Shown here piece after piece: positions 59,300 through 64,000 of a stretch of 64,000 nt of DNA. The stretch is from Solen grandis (Eukaryota > Mollusca > Bivalvia > Adapedonta > Solenidae): NCBI GenBank assembly GCA_021229015.1, contig CM037782.1, positions 58,773,518 through 58,837,517 on the forward strand. The letters are read 5' to 3'. The first letter of the stretch is position 1; each line of letters starts with the position of its first letter. The notes below the pieces were generated by a model, which was not told the DNA's origin, searched no databases, and saw nothing but the letters and a program-made list of their open reading frames with translations. The translations under genes were made by a program, and so were the position numbers.

Positions 59300-59719
59300 A
59301 AAAATTAAAGTCACAAGCCGTGGTTGTAAATTGTACAATTTTGCGCATTGTGTATCTGATAATTGCTTGAATGAAATCCTGACATCTCAACCTCATCAAC
59401 CCAACGTATCTTTGTAAGAAACCAATGTCTAGATGGCGTTCCTCAAGCAACATAACATAGCCAATTGTCTTGTGGAAGCTGTATGCAGCGATTTGCCCAA
59501 ACTAAAAGCTCACATGTGGAATATGTGGAAGTGCAGAGTTCATTCACTACAGGCTCAACAGAACTGCAACAGGATGCCATACTGACATGGGCTGCCATAT
59601 CCCTCAATTTTTCACTCAAAGGTACTTAAACTGGATCAATGAGGTGAGGTGTTGAGCTCTTATTTAAATGTTGGATACTGTGAACACTTTAAAATCATGG
59701 TATGTGACTTTAATTTTTA
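59300..59719 (+). mobile_element. MITE-like element with ~18-bp terminal inverted repeats
   Basis: The left end aaaaattaaagtcacaagccgtgg (59300-59323) is the inverse of the right end tatgtgactttaattttta (59701-59719). No coding capacity. Superfamily not assigned. Confidence 0.65.
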
Positions 59720-59750
59720 GGGTCATTCTGCTACTAATTTAATGCATATG

Positions 59751-60871
59751 TACGAGGGTCGTCCGGAAAGTCCGTAGACAACCGATATTTCTTTGTTAAT
59801 TCCATTTTTTCAATTTATTTTTTATGTTGAGCTCACCCTTGATCATAATTGCATAGCTTGATTAAGATAAAAACATGAAATTGATATCGGCACTCGTGTG
59901 ATCATTTCCGTGGCAACCTTGTATAGGGGTAACCGGAGCACATCAAAACTAGAGATATTTACCGGTCTCATGCGCCTTCTTTCTTTGGGTATTTTACCTG
60001 TTAAAATTGCGGGTAACGTTATGATAAACACTTCATGATGTGACATTACGCGTTGACGTCATATTGTTACGAATTGAACGTTATCGCCTTAGAAATAAAA
60101 AAGGAGAACTTTTTTCAATAAACCATGGGAGAAAACTCGCCAAAAAAGACAACGTCAGACGTTTGGGTGGAGCAGCGTGTGCTAGTAAAATTCTGCACGG
60201 AGCTTGGGAAAACGCCTGTAGATTCGATGGAATTTATTAATTCAAACAGTAAGAGGCCAAGTGTTTCTCGCGCTCTTGTATACAAATGGTACAAGCGATT
60301 TCATGATGGTAGAGTTGAAACTACAGACGAATTACGTTCAGGAAGACCAAGCATTATTAATGAGAAATCCTTAACGTTAGTGAAGAACGTCATTGATATT
60401 GACCGGCGCCTTACAGTACGAGATATTTCTGAACAATGTGATATTTCAAAGACAACTGCGCATAAAATTCTCGTTGAACACTGCAACTACTAAGCTAGAA
60501 ATTCAGTTACTGGGGTTTGAGACTCTGTTGCATGCACCATATAGTTCAAAGGTGTATGACAAATGGGATGATAGACAGAGAAAATGCTTGGGATGCAACA
60601 GTGAATATTTTGAGAAAGAATAACGGCGCTTTAACTTTGATGTCACATTTCAGCAAGTAAATTCAACACGTAACGTCATGGCGTGCTCTGCACACCTCTA
60701 CATCCCTTTTCATAAACCCGTGCCGTTTCATTGTTTAATAAAGGAAAGTTTTGAAATTGTGTAGCATCGATCATAAAACATTGATGAGTGATTGGAGAAA
60801 GTTTCATTTAATTCTAATGCGAAATACTCATATTAAAGCAGGTGTCTACGAACTTCCGGACGACCCTCGTA
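59751..60871 (+). mobile_element. Internally deleted mariner-type transposon
   Basis: TA dinucleotides at 59751-59752 and 60870-60871 flank inverted repeats of about 30 bases: cgagggtcgtccggaaagtc at the left (from 59753), and at the right the inverse of cgagggtcgtccggaagttc (to 60869). TA target duplication and ends of this kind are typical of mariner elements. The body is 1117 bases, shorter than a complete mariner, and encodes only the DNA-binding part of the transposase. Confidence 0.93.
60125..60493 (+). CDS. Mariner transposase N-terminal fragment, helix-turn-helix only
   Basis: The 122-residue intact frame holds the paired DNA-binding region of mariner transposases. A first helix-turn-helix (about residues 15-65, of the HTH_48 type: EQRVLVKFCTELGKT, then SRALVYKWYKRFHDGR) is followed by a basic linker with SGRPSI, and a second helix-turn-helix (about 82-119, with LTVRDISEQCDISKTTAHKIL). 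A stop follows directly. The DD34D catalytic domain, normally another 200 or more residues, is missing from the element. The start at 60125 is the first ATG of the frame. Such a protein could bind the terminal repeats but not cut DNA. Whether it is expressed is unknown. The frame being open through both HTH units suggests a young deletion or retained function. Confidence 0.85.
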   Translation: MGENSPKKTTSDVWVEQRVLVKFCTELGKTPVDSMEFINSNSKRPSVSRALVYKWYKRFHDGRVETTDELRSGRPSIINEKSLTLVKNVIDIDRRLTVRDISEQCDISKTTAHKILVEHCNY

Positions 60872-60942
60872 CACCTTAAATATTGTACCACATTATAACT
60901 AATACTTTTCTTGAAATTAATAATTTAGTTTGAATAGCAATT

Positions 60943-61176
60943 GTTCTAATGCACAATATTTATAGCCAAATAATGCCTATTTTTAAACACTAGCAAGTGT
61001 TCTAATGCACAATATTTATAGCCATATAATGCCTATTTTTAAACACTAGCAAGTGTTCTAATGCACAATATTTAAAGCCAAACAGTGCTGACAATTAACA
61101 CAAGTGTTCTAATGCACAATTTTAAAGCTGATTAATGTTTATATTCAAACACAAGCACAAATTTTAATGCACATTA
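60943..61176 (+). repeat. 56-bp tandem repeat, about 4 units
   Basis: Units starting gttctaatgcacaatattta begin at 60943, 60999, 61055 and 61106, with a decayed fifth near 61160. Confidence 0.9.
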
Positions 61177-61730
61177 CTACTCTGGGATACTGTCCTACTC
61201 AGTGCAAAAAGACACCATTCCTGCTTAAATTCTACTACATATAAAGTCCCATTTCCCATTGGCATTCAAATTTTATAAGGGCATTATTTTTTTAGGACAA
61301 TCACTGTCCTTATTTGAAAAAGGTGAGGAAACTAAATACATACCCGTTAGTCGCACTGTGAAATATATATGTACTCAATAAAACATATAATCTGTTGGAA
61401 TCAGTATATTTGTATCATTCAAATAATATAAAAAATACTGTAAAATCATAATATTCATTGACATAATTAGATTTCATTGATTACTGGTATGTTCATAAGG
61501 GATTTCATATTTAATCGAGAAAACATTTTGTCTATGAAATTAACATTTGTGGATAAATTTTACCATGAAATCAACGAAAATAAGTGTCGCATGATGATTT
61601 CACCAAGTTCTCAAAAATTTAAAGGTCTTATTATGATGATATACTGATATGATCACTGACAGACAATTTTGAATAAAAAGTTAATTAATTTGAATATGAT
61701 ATCATTATATCCATTTTGAAAAAAATATAT

Positions 61731-61972
61731 TTAACCCTTTCCCTCATATAGACTCATTTTGATGCACTCAATAGGTACCACATAAAGCCTGATCTGCAGA
61801 AAACCACAGTTAAACCTTACCAATTTTAACTACAAAATCCTCATTTCCAGACCACTGAGGAGCAGCGAACAGCATAAAACCTGATCAGCCTGCGAGTTAC
61901 TCGCAGGCTGATCTGGTTTTATGCTGTTCGCATAGGTCTTTTCATGGTTTCCTCTATGAGGGAAAGGGTTAA
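61731..61972 (+). mobile_element. TTAA-flanked MITE with long central hairpin
   Basis: TTAA at 61731-61734 and 61969-61972 flank inverted ends ccctttccctcatataga and tctatgagggaaaggg. TTAA target sites are typical of piggyBac-type elements. The centre has a 33-base stem (61865-61897 with 61899-61931) with one mismatch and almost no loop. Confidence 0.85.
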
Positions 61973-63769
61973 GGAATATTTCCAGTTAATGAATAATTAA
62001 GCTCTTGATTGACTGCTGACAATATCTATACTTTTTGGTATCACTATACCTCATATTACCTTCCCATAACACATCATTTGACAATTTTTAATTTCATCCG
62101 CGAGGGTGATATTAATTTTTCTTGGAAAATTTCATGTGCACCTAAAAACAGACTTTTACAACTATATATATATATCTCTTAACTGATAAGCACATATTGA
62201 AATGTAGTTTTGTAACTAGCAAAATGACAGTTAATTGTTGACATTGAGTAAATCGTATAGGTTGAATTATTCATAGCAATGTTCGGTTAAATGAAATAAA
62301 TATCACATATCCCATGGAGGGTATTAGCATGTGTAATGTCAAATCTCAATATGGTAATCAAACTCCATACAGTGATCTCCCTTGCAAGCAAAAAAATCAC
62401 TGCCATCACAAATGTCACGTGATGAATGTCTCCGTCTGCTGTCACAACAACAAAAATATTTTTTAAAATGATTTATTTTTTTTACCATGAGGCGATATTT
62501 GATGTTTATTAAAGAAAACATACTTAGGGAAATGACACTCGCATTTGATTGTTGAAATGGAAATTGGAACTGGAAATTGACAGAAAAGGGCCACCACTTT
62601 GCCATATGGGGCCTAAATTCACATGCTGAGCTTGTTGTCACTGTATGCTATGGTTCATAGTTTTGCACTGTGTTGTTAAAACTGACACTTGACACTTTAC
62701 AAGTAAAGAATTTGAAACTTTAAAATTTTGAGTAAAAATATTAACTACTTGCTAAAAATAGCAAGTGCAAAATCTGGCTTAATTCAAACCCTGTGAGTAC
62801 ATGTATTCATATAGTTAATTTAGCAAATGTTACCCTGTTATCATTTTTAACTAAATTACAATTCTTTGTACATGCACATACAAATTGAAAATATCATGCC
62901 TATACCATCAGTCAAAAAAAATATGGTTTGCAGTTGGACCACCGTACCAAAAAGACTCCTATGGGTACTCATTTCTTTTTGTAACACTTGAGGGGAAAAC
63001 ATTTCATTGCCTTTTTTCTGGTAGTTTTATTTATTATGTAAAAAAACTAACTACTTATGAAACTATGGGCTGAATAACTGTAAACCAATAATTTTCTGAC
63101 ACTAGTCCTTATGGCAATAAACAAAACCCTGTCTATGAGGTACATACACAACTTTATTGATTGATTTATCATTCAAATGCTTGTTAAAAAAAATCTCACA
63201 CCCACACGAGCCTACAATATTTTTTCATTGTTGTAAATCTGCAGTCTTAATGTTTCTTTATTGCAGGCAGTTTGCTGAAAAAAAAGGTCTTATTCAATCT
63301 GGGGTATTTGGTTTAATGTTGATATATTGTATGCAAGGTGTTATATATTTTCTAATCTCAAGTATATGTAACTATGTGTTCTATAAGCAAGCAGTGCTGA
63401 CTTTGATCATTTGAATCATGAACTGAACATCTTTCATGCTGATTTGTGAGGTAATTACATCTTACATGTAAACACCACTACTTCAAAAGCATTATCCGAG
63501 AAGGAAGTTGAAAGAAAAAGGATGAAGAAATTAAGATGAAGAATTTGTAATGATAAATTGCAACTTTGCCACAAATTTCCATCCATCCCTCAAGGCTATC
63601 AGACATAAACCGAAAAAAAAAGTAAGAAATGTATGAAGATATTGAGAAATAGAAATTTGTGTACACTGGTAATCTATTATATCATGGGCCCATAACAAGA
63701 TAGTACATTCGTTTTAACTGATTTCATTTACTTCAATTGAAAAACAGGTTCTTGCAATCTAAATTAATC
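61973..63769. other. Gene-free stretch
   Basis: AT-rich, with a short (TA)n at 62163-62174. A 100-codon minus-strand frame (62641-62339) with several Cys near its end, and 62-85-codon frames near 63 kb, have no recognisable features. Confidence 0.45.
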
Positions 63770-63913
63770 CATCTTGATGGTTCCTGGGTTGGACCAGTAC
63801 TTTGCACCTGGGATGGTCATGAAACATCCTTGCCCCTGAAGTGGTTCAAACTTACAACCTTCAGATCTGCATTCTGGTATGTCACCACTGGACAACGGTG
63901 CATTTAACTGTAA
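63770..63913 (-). repeat. SINE4, tRNA-derived
   Basis: On the minus strand the A-box-like tgtccagtggtgacataccag is followed by a B-box-like gtaagtttgaacc, then a body ending gcaaagtactggtccaaccc. The tail word ggaccagtactttg also occurs in block Q (11790, 20370), hinting at a shared tail. Confidence 0.55.
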
Positions 63914-64000
63914 CTTCAAAACCAAAAATGTAGGACCATTGATTGGGCTGTGTTTTATATGCACTAATGTTTTAATGGACTAGTACAGTACTGGCATTTA

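Overview
The window is animal nuclear DNA and is most likely from a bivalve mollusc. It is AT-rich and gene-poor. It is crowded with tRNA-derived SINEs, MITEs, mariner, DIRS-like, Ty3/gypsy-like and LINE remnants, (GA)n tracts, minisatellites and roughly 160-bp tandem cores resembling those of bivalve 'pearl'/Helitron-like elements. There are no operons, no bacterial genes and no recognisable tRNA or rRNA genes. The taxonomic call is an inference from this repeat content.

The only host genes I can support well are two paralogous minus-strand genes at 23674-23910 and 47350-47586. Each encodes a 78-residue, very basic, secreted six-cysteine peptide with spacing C-X6-C-X16-C-X6-C-X7-C-X1-C. They look like host-defence (antimicrobial-type) peptides, but the spacing fits none of the standard defensin classes I know.

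The two genes sit in equivalent places in a large direct segmental duplication. Unit A covers about 21.6-33.6 kb and unit B about 38.7-57.6 kb. A third, partial copy (L, about 14.5-18.8 kb) keeps only the gene-distal end. A and B differ by private insertions. A carries nine ~156-bp satellite units, a SINE with target-site duplication and a 101-bp tandem duplication. B carries a 29-bp minisatellite of about 37 units, a SINE, a MITE-bearing insertion and about 6 kb of extra sequence. Two unit edges adjoin truncated retroelements.

Layout: 0-1.1 kb, unassigned sequence with one SINE-like repeat. 1.15-7.16 kb, a DIRS-like tyrosine-recombinase retrotransposon with inverted terminal repeats, whose sequence after about 2.7 kb is badly distorted by inflated homopolymers. 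7.47-7.57 kb, an assembly gap. 7.6-11.1 kb, minisatellites and a large inverted repeat. 11.1-12.2 and 19.7-20.8 kb, another duplicated block. 13.4-14.5 kb, a LINE remnant. 14.5-33.6 kb, units L and A. 33.6-38.65 kb, a pearl-like element, a mariner fragment and a decayed gypsy element. 38.7-57.6 kb, unit B, ending in a second gap. 57.7-64 kb, a LINE tail, MITEs, an internally deleted mariner with a helix-turn-helix ORF, a tandem repeat and a SINE.

Most other open frames are short and chance-like or low-complexity. Alignments were made by eye, so boundaries of repeats and duplicated blocks are approximate (tens of bases), except where exact ends are stated.
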